Origin: Acanthosepion pharaonis
Lineage: Eukaryota > Mollusca > Cephalopoda > Sepiida > Sepiidae
Direction of reading: 5' to 3'
Assembly (NCBI GenBank): GCA_903632075.3
Contig: CAHIKZ030000251.1
Coordinates: forward strand, 752,001 to 816,000
Length of the DNA: 64,000 nucleotides
How positions within the stretch are numbered: the stretch's first letter is position 1; every line of letters starts with the position of its first letter. A program made the translations under genes and the position numbers. Shown in pieces: positions 33,321 through 43,479 of the stretch. Under the pieces are notes generated by a model. It saw nothing but the letters and a program-made list of their open reading frames with translations. It was not told where the DNA came from and did not search any database.

Positions 33321-33864
33321 TAAAGACATTCCAATTGAATGCACCTATTCCATTGTACATGACACTGCTGGAGTATCAAAAGGAACTTAAATAACATTAA
33401 ACATGACAGACAATCAAGAAAGAGAAAACTTTTACTATAGTTTTTATGTTCATGAAGGTTTTATTTCTGCTGTTAATTTATTAAATGAATTGATGGTAAT
33501 TCTTGTTGGTCTTGGTATATTCAATCGTGTTTTTTTAAAGACCTAGGGTCTGATTGTTATTGCAAACATACTATTTCTTAATAAGCAGACCAATACTTAT
33601 TGGTTTAAATACAAACTGAATTTCTACAATTTTATTTTGAGGAATATTGCCATCGATCAATATCATATATAGAGAAAACAAATGAAAAAAAAAGCTTTTT
33701 CTCCAAAAATGAGGCATTTCTGTACAACAAAAACAGTAGATAACCAAGAAAAAGTAAGGTCATTTTCAGATTTAGCACCCTTAAATTAGCTAAAAAAGAT
33801 GTTTGGTGTTTAAATACCATTTTAAAAATGTTTTTTTGTTGACCAGTGTAATGAATAATTTTGA

Positions 33865-34100
33865 ATATTACTATAATGTACATGTGTCTAGGGTTTGTCA
33901 TACTGACCTTCTTCGCAAGCTCAAAGGCTATGGTGACTCTGGACGAATATCTGACCCAATTCAATCTTTCTTAACAAATCGTGTAACGAAAGTCGGGTTT
34001 AATGGCCATGCTTCTAGATCTTTCCACATTAATTCAGGGTTATCCAAAGCTCTATCATTGGAACTATGTTGTTTCTTATCTTCATCAGTTCCCAAATCGG
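33865..34100 (+). pseudogene. Jockey-like LINE reverse transcriptase fragment
   Basis: Encodes SRVCHTDLLRKLKGYGDSGR, ISDPIQSFLTNRV and NGHASRSFHINSG, matching the middle of Jockey-type reverse transcriptases just before the catalytic YADD motif. The frame is lost after NSGLSKAL. Confidence 0.7.
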
Positions 34101-34109
34101 TATTCATGC

Positions 34110-34655
34110 TGAGGATATAACTATTTACTCCTGTCTTGTAATTCTGATAGTAGAAAGCAGCTATCAATTCTACTTTGTCACACCTATCTGACTTACTATT
34201 AAGACATGAGTGTTATAGTTGTCATCAGTGTCTTTGTTGTTAGCTAATCTTACAGGCTGGTGTACGCATTGAGAGATAAACACGTGTCTCCTGAAATGCA
34301 CACAACCAACATGGCAAACTCAGGATATAAGTCCACCTAAAAAAATGTAAAGAAACAACAAGGACCAATATATATATAGGCAAACAAATGATAATGTATT
34401 AACAATAAAGGGTTACATAAACGATAGAATATTGTTATGTGTTACTGAACAATGAACATGAATAAAGAAAACATTTAAGCTAGTGAATTGTTTGCTTATG
34501 TGCAGTTTGGTGTAGTAGAAACTCCTAGAAAAAAATGAAGTGAAAAATGTTTACATATTATGCATGTGTGTGTATTGTTCTTCCGCAAGAAATTTACATG
34601 TTGTTTTATAAGCGAAAAAGAAAGATAATGATAAAATTTTATCACAGAGTATTTA
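34110..34655. other. Intron sequence without recognised feature
   Basis: No repeat family or frame recognised. Confidence 0.3.
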
Positions 34656-34659
34656 TAGT

Positions 34660-35088
34660 GCTGGAGAGCGCCTCCTAGTAGCAGTTTCGAAAATTAGGTG
34701 GAGGTAACCCGACAGCTAAAATTAAAATATTGTCTATATACCTAACATAAATTTTGAAATTTTCATAGTTTTTACGAACTTTGTTTTCAAAATCAGCAAT
34801 ATAATAAATGGAGAAGATTGGTTCCAGGGAGCTACTCATACTAATTCTGTTTCTTTGACTATATATGTTACCAATGTAGGCATAAAAGGGGTCTTCCATT
34901 ATGCATGCATCTAATAGTTTTGGAGAATGTCAGTTTTGATAGGTGGGGGGTGGAATAGAAGCATGTTTGTAGATATAGTTGCAAATACTATTAATTTCTT
35001 CATCTAATACACACATTGTAAAACAAAAGACCCCCTTTTTATGCCCACAAACCTTAAAAAAGAATTTCATTAATTTTAACCAAACTTA

Positions 35089-35091
<3 letters not shown>
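34660..35091 (-). pseudogene. Penelope-like element, reverse transcriptase core fragment
   Basis: The minus strand encodes MCVLDEEINSICNYIYKHA, then PFYAYIGNIYSQRNRISMSS, SLEPIFSIYYIADFENKV and FKIYVRYIDNILIL. This corresponds to the Y-x-Q-x-x-G-x-x-MGS-PL...ADFE...VRYVDD segment of Penelope-type reverse transcriptases. The catalytic YVDD is YIDN, so it would be dead even if the frame were intact. Confidence 0.75.

Positions 35092-35129
<38 letters not shown>
35092..35129. repeat. (TA)n microsatellite between two Penelope-like parts
   Basis: About 19 TA units separating the NETC...LLPK-type fragment from the RT fragment on the minus strand. Confidence 0.95.
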
Positions 35130-35132
<3 letters not shown>

Positions 35133-35133
35133 T

Positions 35134-35379
35134 TTATTTTGGCAGTATGTTTTCATTGAGACATGTTTCATTGAATAAGAGTATTTTCTGTCTACTTATT
35201 TTCAATTGGATCCTTTCATATTCACGGATAAGCTTTTTGGTTTCGTTATTGAAGGACAAGAGAAAATCGCCGTGTTGATAGATATTTCTTTTATTCCTTT
35301 TATTCTGAATCTGATGATGGTATTTTTCTATGTCGAAAGTACTCAGAATAAAAGGAATAAAAGAAATATGTATCAACAT
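35134..35379 (-). pseudogene. Penelope-like element N-terminal fragment, minus copy
   Basis: Encodes NKRNKRNIYQHGDFLLSFNN, TKKLIREYERIQLKISRQK, then FNETCLNENILPK. It is upstream (on the minus strand) of the RT fragment, which supports a single original element. Confidence 0.6.
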
Positions 35380-35495
35380 GGTGATTTTCTCTCATCCTTC
35401 AATAACGACATCAAAAAGCTTATCCGTGAATATGAAAGGATCCAATTAAAAATAAGTAGACAGAACATGTCTAAATTGTTCAATCAAACAGGTCT

Positions 35496-35498
<3 letters not shown>
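35340..35498 (+). pseudogene. Penelope-like element N-terminal fragment, plus copy
   Basis: Encodes the same protein region as the minus copy with small changes (YQHGDFLSSFNNDIKKLIRE, SKLFNQTGLN). The two copies form an inverted repeat with arms of about 150 bp. It ends against a (TA)n tract. Confidence 0.6.

Positions 35499-35554
<56 letters not shown>
35499..35554. repeat. (TA)n microsatellite
   Basis: About 28 TA units. Confidence 0.97.
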
Positions 35555-35557
<3 letters not shown>

Positions 35558-35714
35558 ACTGGTGTATAAAAAGAACATTTTACAGCTTTAAAACACATAA
35601 AAAAAAGTAAAACATCAGAAAATTTCTCAATGCAACCTACAGCAACCTATGATTGAGATAAAAATTCATCTTAGTAAATCCAAAATTAGAATACTTTTGA
35701 TACACCTTTATATG

Positions 35715-36690
35715 CACTCACTGTTCACTTAATTAAGTACACCTGAAGAAAAGGTACATTTATACAAATTTCTGATAAGCCAATGATATGGCAGAAATTT
35801 CATAGATACAAGCACTTAAACAAGGTCATTTTGACTTGCTGAATTTCATTTCGTGCATTGCTATAGGAAAACAATATTATGGTATGGTCATTGTAGCCCA
35901 ACAGATAGGTCTGAGTATTCCAAAAACGGCCAATCTACTTGGATTTTCATGCACACATATCTCCAAGGTATGCAGAGAATTGATAGAAAAAGAAATTCCA
36001 GTAGGTAGAAATTCTTTGGGCAGAAATCCATTGTTGATGAAGGTCAGGGGAGAATGGTCAGATTGTTTCAAGATTATAGAAAGGTAACAGAAGCTCAAAG
36101 TTCTTTACAACAAAAGTATACAGAAGAGTGTCTTTGAATGTGCAACATGTTGAAATTTGAAGCAGATCGGCTGCAGCAGCAGAAGACCAAACCAGGTGCC
36201 ACTCCAATCAAACAAGAACAAAAAACTGGACGTTACAATTTAAAGATTCACAAAATTTTGATAATAGATTGAAAAATTGTTGCCTTGTCCCATAAATCTT
36301 GATTTCTTCTGTGACTTTCAGATAGTAGTACCAGAATTTGGTGTAAAGAACTTGGAAGCATGGATTCCTCCTGCCTTGTCGAAAGTGGTGCAATGGTATG
36401 GGGGATATTTTCTTGGCATACATTTAAATCCTTGGTATCAATAAAAGACCATTTCAATATCGCAGACTACCTGCGTATGTTGGCTGACAAGGTGCCTCTA
36501 TTTATGATAACAGTACAACTGGTGGCCACTTCTAGCAGAACAATGCACCATATCAAATATTAAAAATAGTAACAGATTAGTTCATGGAACAAAGCAGTGA
36601 TTTTTCAGTAATAAAATGTTCAATACAGTCACAGGATCTCAAGTGCATAGAGTACCTTTAGAATGTGGTGGAAAAGGAGTTCTCCCCAAG
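35715..36690 (+). pseudogene. Tc1-like transposon relic
   Basis: Starts near CACTTAATTAAGTACACCTG, a typical Tc1-type terminus. The + strand encodes VAQQIGLSIPKTANLLGFSC (helix-turn-helix), later MDSSCLVESGAMVWGIFSWH and TFKSLVSIKDHFN of the catalytic domain. The central part is frame-broken and the second Asp region is reduced to TMHHIKY. No function expected. Confidence 0.8.
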
Positions 36691-37345
36691 TAAGGTGATA
36701 ATGCCACTAAGATGTAAAGGGGAACTGGGAGTGGAAGAGGAGTTGAAGACTCTAATAAGGAGAAAATGTAATAAAAGAACAGGAAGACAAAAAATGGCAA
36801 TTAACATTCCATTTCCATTTTTTAAGATGGCAGGAAACCAAGAAACTGGAAGAGAGTTCTACAGATGAAAAGTATTAGAAAAGAAACCATTAGAATTGAA
36901 GTTATAGTTATATCTAATTATTTCAATACTAAAACGATGAAATCTCATAGCCAATCTATTAGTACACTCAAATTCATGTAACCAGGGTACCATGGTAGAG
37001 AGCTAATTAGAACAACAGGCATGAAAATATTTATAGAAAAGGCAGAGGGAAGCCATGTCACGTCAGTGGGAAAGTGAGTGGAATCAATATACCAGGTCAG
37101 AACCGATAACATTACAGACTCTTTTTTGGATTTTGTCAAGAACCTCTAGATGAATAGCAGGAGAACCAGACCAGATATGGAAACAGTATTCAATGCGAGG
37201 ACAAATGGTAGATTTATAAATGTGCCAGATGGATTTTGACAAGAAAAACTCTCCTTTAATCAAACTTCTTAGCGGCAGAGACATCAACTGTTTCAATATA
37301 ATCACGCCACTTGATGTCAAGGTGAAAACATGAGACCAAGAAGAC
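36665..37345 (-). pseudogene. Jockey-like LINE 3' end, minus strand copy 1
   Basis: The minus strand encodes LSKSIWHIYKSTICPRIEYC, FHIWSGSPAIHLEVLDKIQK and RVCNVIGSDLVY, the region after the catalytic core of Jockey-type RTs, then a frame change. It matches 37440-37985 closely. Confidence 0.75.
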
Positions 37346-37439
37346 GCAACGACTTGCTCTCCTAGAGGTTAGCATCAGTCATACTGATCAAGGGCAAAAA
37401 TGGTTCTATATGATGATTAAAGTATACTTTTTTAAGGTC

Positions 37440-37985
37440 ATAATTGACAGGAAACCAAGAAACCGCAAGAGAGTTCTACAGGTGAAAAGTGTGAGAAAAG
37501 AAACCATTAGAATGGAACTTGTGGTTATATATAGTTATTTCAACGGTAAAACGATGAGATCTAGTTACAAATTTAGTAGTACTCTTAAATTCATGTAACC
37601 AGGGTACCATGGTAGAGAGCTAATCAGAAAAACAGGCATGAAAATATTTGTAGAAAAGGCAGAGGGAAGCCATGTTACGTCAGTGGGAAAGTGAGTGGAA
37701 TCAATATACCAGGTCATAACCGATAATATTACAGACTCTTTTTTTGATTTTGTCAACAACCTCGAGATGAATAGCAGGAGAACCAGACCAGATATGGAAA
37801 CAGTATTCAATGCAAGGACAAATGGTAGGTTTATAAATGTGCCAGATGGATTTTGACAAGAAAAGTTGTCCTTGAACCAAACTTCTTAGCAGAAGACCCA
37901 ACAATTGATTCAATATAATCACTCCAATTAATGTTTGGAGAAAATATGAGACCAAAAAGTTGCTCACCTGGAGGTTAGCATCAGC
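37440..37985 (-). pseudogene. Jockey-like LINE 3' end, minus strand copy 2
   Basis: A near-duplicate of the preceding copy (IWHIYKPTICPCIEYCFHI, SPAIHLEVVDKIKKRVC). The two share flanking sequence back to about 36831 and 37441, so a local segmental duplication of about 510 bp is more likely than two insertions. Confidence 0.75.
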
Positions 37986-37999
37986 CATGCTAAATTAAA

Positions 38000-38634
38000 G
38001 GATAGTAGCTTAATTTTGACTGCATTGAAATTTAAAAGGATGTGGTGCTAAAGAAGAATTTTGGGATGCTATAATAATTGCATGGATTCAAATTTTGAAA
38101 GATTGCTTCAATTATATCTTCAAATTCATCCTCACTATCTTATCAACATTTGCTTTTTCTACTTGCATTGATATAAGTAACAAATTAAAATAAGCATGAC
38201 TGACTATTAAAGGATGAAAATTTTTTGCTGATTTTGACACCATTCTGGGGTCTTTTCTTTTTTTTCATCCAAATCTGTGAATTTGTTTTGCTCATGTTAA
38301 GTCTAAAAAAAAACTATATAAAATTTAATATTTTTTATCCATAATTGTGAATGTGTTAAAATTTCAAGTTGATGCTAAAAATTGCCGCAAAACATTGTTA
38401 ATTTATTTAATATTGAATATTTTATTATGACATGTCTAATTTGTTAATTTCTATTTAGAAACATTGTTTTTATTTTCAATTTTTCTCATTGAATTGCTCA
38501 CCTATATTGCATGTGATCCATTATGGTATATAATTAGGTGACAATAAAATTTGTATTTTATATGAATATGACCTTAAGAAAACTGAGATATAGTAGAGAG
38601 GGGTGGGTACTATCTCACAAATTGGGGGAGGGGC

Positions 38635-38635
<1 letters not shown>
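38000..38635. other. Intron sequence without recognised feature
   Basis: AT-rich; ends in a (TA)n tract. Confidence 0.35.

Positions 38636-38637
<2 letters not shown>

Positions 38638-38691
<54 letters not shown>
38638..38691. repeat. (TA)n microsatellite
   Basis: About 27 TA units, adjoining the inverted tail of SINE-D. Confidence 0.97.
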
Positions 38692-38694
<3 letters not shown>

Positions 38695-38696
<2 letters not shown>

Positions 38697-39000
38697 AAAT
38701 GGACAAAGTCCGACAATTATTTTAAGACATTTTTTATGTTTATATGTTCTTTTTATAGATACAAATATTTAAGTAAACGCTCTGTTTATAATAAACAGTA
38801 TTAACAACATTTACCAGCCTGAATGTCTGAGAGAATTGTAGAGAATTATGGTTTAAAAACAGTAAAATTGACCTGGCTAGCGTTTTGCTCCTCTGAGGCA
38901 CAATCGGTAAAAGCACATCAGACTATATGACGGTTCCATATAGGATACAGGTTCAATTCCTGTCGTAGGATGCATATTTTCTATGAAAATTTCTTGGATA
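38695..39000 (+). mobile_element. SINE-D copy with inverted tail
   Basis: Inverted tail at 38695-38830 (GGACAAAGTCCGACAATTAT, ACATTTACCAGCCTGAATGT), then head at about 38890-38970 (GAGGCACAATCGGTAAAAGC, CAGGTTCAATTCCTGTC), then the start of the forward tail (TTTTCTATGAAAATTTCTTG). Same order as at 13700-14085. Confidence 0.6.
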
Positions 39001-39881
39001 TTTTAAAGTATGGGGCTTCCAGCAAAGATCAGTCATAATTATTCTGAAAGGACCAGCTTGCTAAAGATAACACCCCACTGATGTGCCCATTTTTCAGTAA
39101 CTATGTGCTGGATGTCCTAAACAACTTAACCATCATCCTGGGTGTGACGATAAAGTACGTCCAACAGCAAGGCTTCTGATCAGGAGGTTTTGAGGAGCAT
39201 GGAACCACATCTTAATCGCTGGTGTTCCCAGGTCCACTCTGACCCAGGGTGGTAGCACCTGTTAGGGTCGTCCCAGCTATGGGCAAATAGTCAACCCTAA
39301 ACTGGGGTCAAAACACTATGAAAGTGTAAAAAAATACGTTCTAATACCAGCAAAAAAATTATTACCAGCAATGAATTTTTGAAGGAAGAAATTATTACCA
39401 GCAATACATTTTTGAAAAAAAAATATTACCAATGAGACATTTTTGAAAAAAATTATTACCAGCAATAAAAATCCTGTTGGCACTAAATTACCTATTGAAG
39501 TTGATATGCCGTAAAACAAACTAAACCAAACCAAACTAACTTAACCATATCCATGGAGTTACTTTTTGTCAGCTTGGACATTTGTAAAAGGTGGTGTTGT
39601 TGCATGTCAGGATGATACCCTTACACAAACACCCTGGTATCTTTCGATGAACAACTTCTCTCAATTTGTCTAGTGTGTCAGAGGAATGTGTTTATACACT
39701 CCTTCACCAATTGATCAATCGTTTCTGTCTTTTCGATGACAACATTGGATAAGTTGAATAGTTCTGGGGTTAACATATGAACAATGATTTATTTGTATAA
39801 AAATGTTTGATTAGTAAATGTATGTTCCTTACTTTTTGAATTTCCTCGTATCATATGAAATGACTGAAGGTCTCCTATGTA

Positions 39882-40377
39882 GTTTGTCTATATTTCTGAG
39901 ATGAGGTATTATGTACAGTATTTACATTAGTCGGACTATTGTCCTCATCTTTGTCGCCATATTTGTCACAACGTTTCGGCAATGATAACAGCAAAAAAAA
40001 AAAAAAAATTGGTAAAAATGATGCTGAAAACATTAGGTTTATAATACTCAGAAGTTCATACCCAGATGTCCTCAAGGACACATGGCACAGTGGATAAAGG
40101 CGTTGGTTAGATCCAGTGACAGACCCAAAGAAGGTGAGTTCAATTCCTGGTTAAGGCAGTGGAGAACTTTCAGAGGGAAAATTAGCAGGAGATAACTGAT
40201 AACTGACATCCATCAAACATGGCACGTGGAATTAGAACAGTCTACCCCAGCGATCGAAATAAAGGGTTCAGTTCGAAATTCCAACCACCTGAAGAAGGGC
40301 GGAGCGTACAACGGCCGAAACGTTGTGACAAATATGGCGACAAAGATGAGGACAATAGTCCGACTAATGTAAATACT
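39882..40377 (+). mobile_element. SINE-A, inverted-tail form with perfect target-site duplication
   Basis: GTCTCCTATGTA occurs at 39870-39881 and 40378-40389, exactly flanking the element. Inside are an inverted tail (GTCTATATTTCTGAGATGAG to AACGTTTCGGC), a unique segment with an A-run, the tRNA-like head (GCACAGTGGATAAAGGCGTT), the body and the forward tail (CCTGAAGAAGGGCGGAGC ... CGGCCGAAACGTTGTGAC). About 496 bp. Confidence 0.85.
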
Positions 40378-40589
40378 GTCTCCTATGTAATTCATTATAA
40401 ATTGGTATCCCTACAGAAGCCAAAACAAAATTTCTTAAAATGTAAAAAAAATTTAAAAAAAAACAATGGAATTCATAATGTGGAGTGCTTAACCAACAGT
40501 AATATATGAAAAAAAAATGAATCAAGATCATAAATTTTGATTTTTTTTCTTTTTTACATTTTAATTTAGTAACAAAAAAAAAAACTAAA

Positions 40590-41930
40590 TTGCTACATGA
40601 TATCTGTCCTCCATTACGGCAACAAATGTTGGATGATCTCCTCAAACATGAAGAAGAGACTTGAGGTAACGGAGGTATGGTTCTGCAGAAGGATGCTAAG
40701 GATATCATGGACCGAGTGTGTGAGCAACAATGGAGTTTTGGAGAGGATGCAAACAAGAAGGAAGCTTATACTTAACACCAGGAAGAGGCAGCTGAAATTT
40801 CTGGGACACGTAATGAGAAAGGAGGGCCTGGAGAATCTGATACTCAAAGGTCGAATAGAAGGAAAAAGAGAAAACGGAAAGCAAAGGATGACATACCTGG
40901 CAGGCTTAAGCAAGTGGATAACAGAACGTGATCTGCAGGAGATGGCAGAGGCACGAAACTTATTGAGAGCCATAAGGGATAGAGGGAAGTGGAAAGCCAT
41001 GATGACCTACGACCTGAAAGACACGGTACTTAAAGCCAAAGAAGTACAGAAAATATTCGCTGAGGTTTTATTAATTGCTTATAGTTATTCTTAAGCTGAA
41101 ATTTCTGTGACACGTAATGAGAAAGGAAGGCTTGGAGAATCTGATACTCACAGGTCGAATAGAAGGAAAATGAAACAAGGGGAAGCAAAGCATGATATAT
41201 CTAGTGGAGATACAATTCTACAGAAGAATGCTAAGGATATCATGGACCGAGCGTGTGAGCAACGATGAGGTTTTGGAGAGGATGCAAACAAGGAGGTGGC
41301 TTACAGTTAACATCAGGAAGAAACAGCTGAAATTTCTGGAACACATAATGAGAAAGAAGGGCCTGGAGAATTTGATACTCGCAGGTCGAATAGACATAAA
41401 GAGAGACAAAGGAAAGCAACACATGACATACCTAGTGGGCTTAAGCAAGTGGATGACAGAACATCACCTCGGGGAAGTAGACATATTGGGATGGCCAAAG
41501 TTGCATTCCAAAAGCTAGGAAGAATATTACAAAACAGGAAGATTTCTTTGGTAACAAAGAAATGAGTACTGTAACATCTGTCCTCCTTTACAACAGCAAA
41601 TGTTGGACAGTCTCCTCAAAGATGAAGAAGAGACTCAAGCCAATGGAGATATCATTCTACAGAAGGATGCTAAGGATATAATGGACCGAGCATGTGTGCA
41701 ACGATGAAGTTTTAGAGAGGATGAAAACAAAGAGAATCTGATACTCACAGGTTGGATAGAGGGAAAGCAACATATGGCATACCTGGCAGGCTTAAACAAA
41801 TGGATGACAGAACATGGTCTGAGGGAGGTGGCAGAGGGACGAAACTTATTGAGAGCTACAAAGGATAGGAGGAAATGGAGAGCCATGATCCCCTACATCC
41901 TGAAGGAACACAGTACATAAAAAGAAGGTA
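40590..41930 (+). pseudogene. Cluster of tandem RTE-like LINE 3' ends
   Basis: At least three or four partial copies in the same orientation: 40590-41045 (longest open frame, with TRRKLILNTRKRQLKFLGHV and GLENLILKGRIEGKRENGKQ), about 41088-41205, 41205-41490 and 41490-41930. They start at different points of ORF2 and share the same 3' region. No endonuclease or full RT domain is present. Confidence 0.8.
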
Positions 41931-42289
41931 TGAGTGTGGCAGGTGGTATGTTGCCCCCCCCCCAAAAAAATATTAAAAGATGGAATACAACAACAAACAA
42001 AATAAAAACAATATATTGCCAAGTTTGTTTTTGTTAAAGAAAATACATCAACAAAAATAAGGTTACAGTGCACTCAGCAAAAAATATCTCTGTATGCTCA
42101 TGCAGAGGGGTTTTGTAAGTCGCTGGAGGCCTGCTATAGATGACTGGATTGGAGAACTGGGGTTGCAGATGATGATAGTAGGCTGGCTGGCTGGAACTGC
42201 TGCTGATGGCCAGCAGTATTTACTTGACTCCCCCGAGGTCAAGATGGGACACAAGGTCGTTTTTCGTGGGAAACTCGAGCGTTTCCGCA

Positions 42290-42470
42290 TAGGATCACTG
42301 GTCAAAGATTGGTCATAACATGTCCAAGCTGGTCGAGGCTTAGTCAAGTTTTTAGTCCAAGTTTTGGTCATAACATGTCTAGGCTGGTCAAAGCTTAGTC
42401 AAGTTTTGGTCCAAATTGGTCTTGGCTTGTCTTAGCAGGTCCTGATATGGTCCAAACTAGACGTAGCCAT
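42290..42470 (+). repeat. Short ~60-bp internal repeat
   Basis: GGTCATAACATGTC(T/C)A and AGGCTTAGTCAAGTTTT-like segments recur two to three times with GGTC-rich spacers. Confidence 0.6.
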
Positions 42471-42499
42471 GGTCGCAACCCAACCCGAAGGCCAGGCTG

Positions 42500-43470
42500 C
42501 GGCATGGCCGGCTGCTAGAACAGATATTACATTATGATCCTTTCTGAGGCCTTTTTATATCCTGGATCAGTTTTACAACAATTGCTGGTTAACCTTTTTC
42601 CTCTTGTTATTTTAAAAAAAATGTCAAAGTGCTGACAGGATACAATATGAGAATATTTTGTTTTGGCTTCTGCAGGAGTTTCAATTGACAATGAATTTAT
42701 ATAGTAAACTGTACCTCCTATTAACACTATTAAAACTTTTATTTTAATTTTATATTTGTAATCTTGTGTGCTCATCTAAAGTTATGAAAAAAAAAACTTT
42801 CTTGTTCCAGTGACAATTGTACAAACCACCCAATTTTTTTGTTGTTCAAAAAGATATTTTAAAACTTATCAACCACAATTTAACATTTTATCCACTATCA
42901 ATTTTGGGGGGATTTTTTATATTAACAAGTTTATGAGACTTTCAATGAGTACTGTTCTTTTTCAATCAAATGTGTTTTTTAAATACAAAGCCTTGTATTT
43001 GACAGCATAAGAAATGCACAGGTGTATTAGACACATTTCAGCTGGGCATATTCAAGAAAAATGTTTTTTGTGTAATATTTAAAGCAAGCTATCAATATAT
43101 TTAAAAACATTACAAAAGCACTTTAACTTAACTAGAAGACCTCACTGTATATAAAAAGCAAATAAGCAATACTGTTGAATATAAACCTAGAACTCCCAAT
43201 GTAAACATGCCCACTAATTCACTGGTCTGAACTGGCTGATTTTATAACCATGAAACTAAGCTCAGATCTTTAAGGACCTTCAAGGTTAGGCAATATTTTA
43301 AAAACTATCATTATATTGCACACATTTATTCTTGATGCATGTTTCTGGTATACTGGATGTCTTCATGGGTAAATTAGACTTTAAATATTTGTACGACAGT
43401 GTTGTTTTGTTGATGTGTTGTTCTTTCAAATAGTAATAAAAACAATCTCCCTTCTTCAAACATGCTGCCC
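42500..43470. other. Intron sequence without recognised feature
   Basis: AT-rich; no feature supported. Confidence 0.35.
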
Positions 43471-43479
43471 CCAAAACTG

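Noticed and set aside
40597..41094. 165-codon frame as a host gene
   Set aside because: It is the C-terminal end of an RTE-like LINE ORF2 found in several other broken copies in the window.
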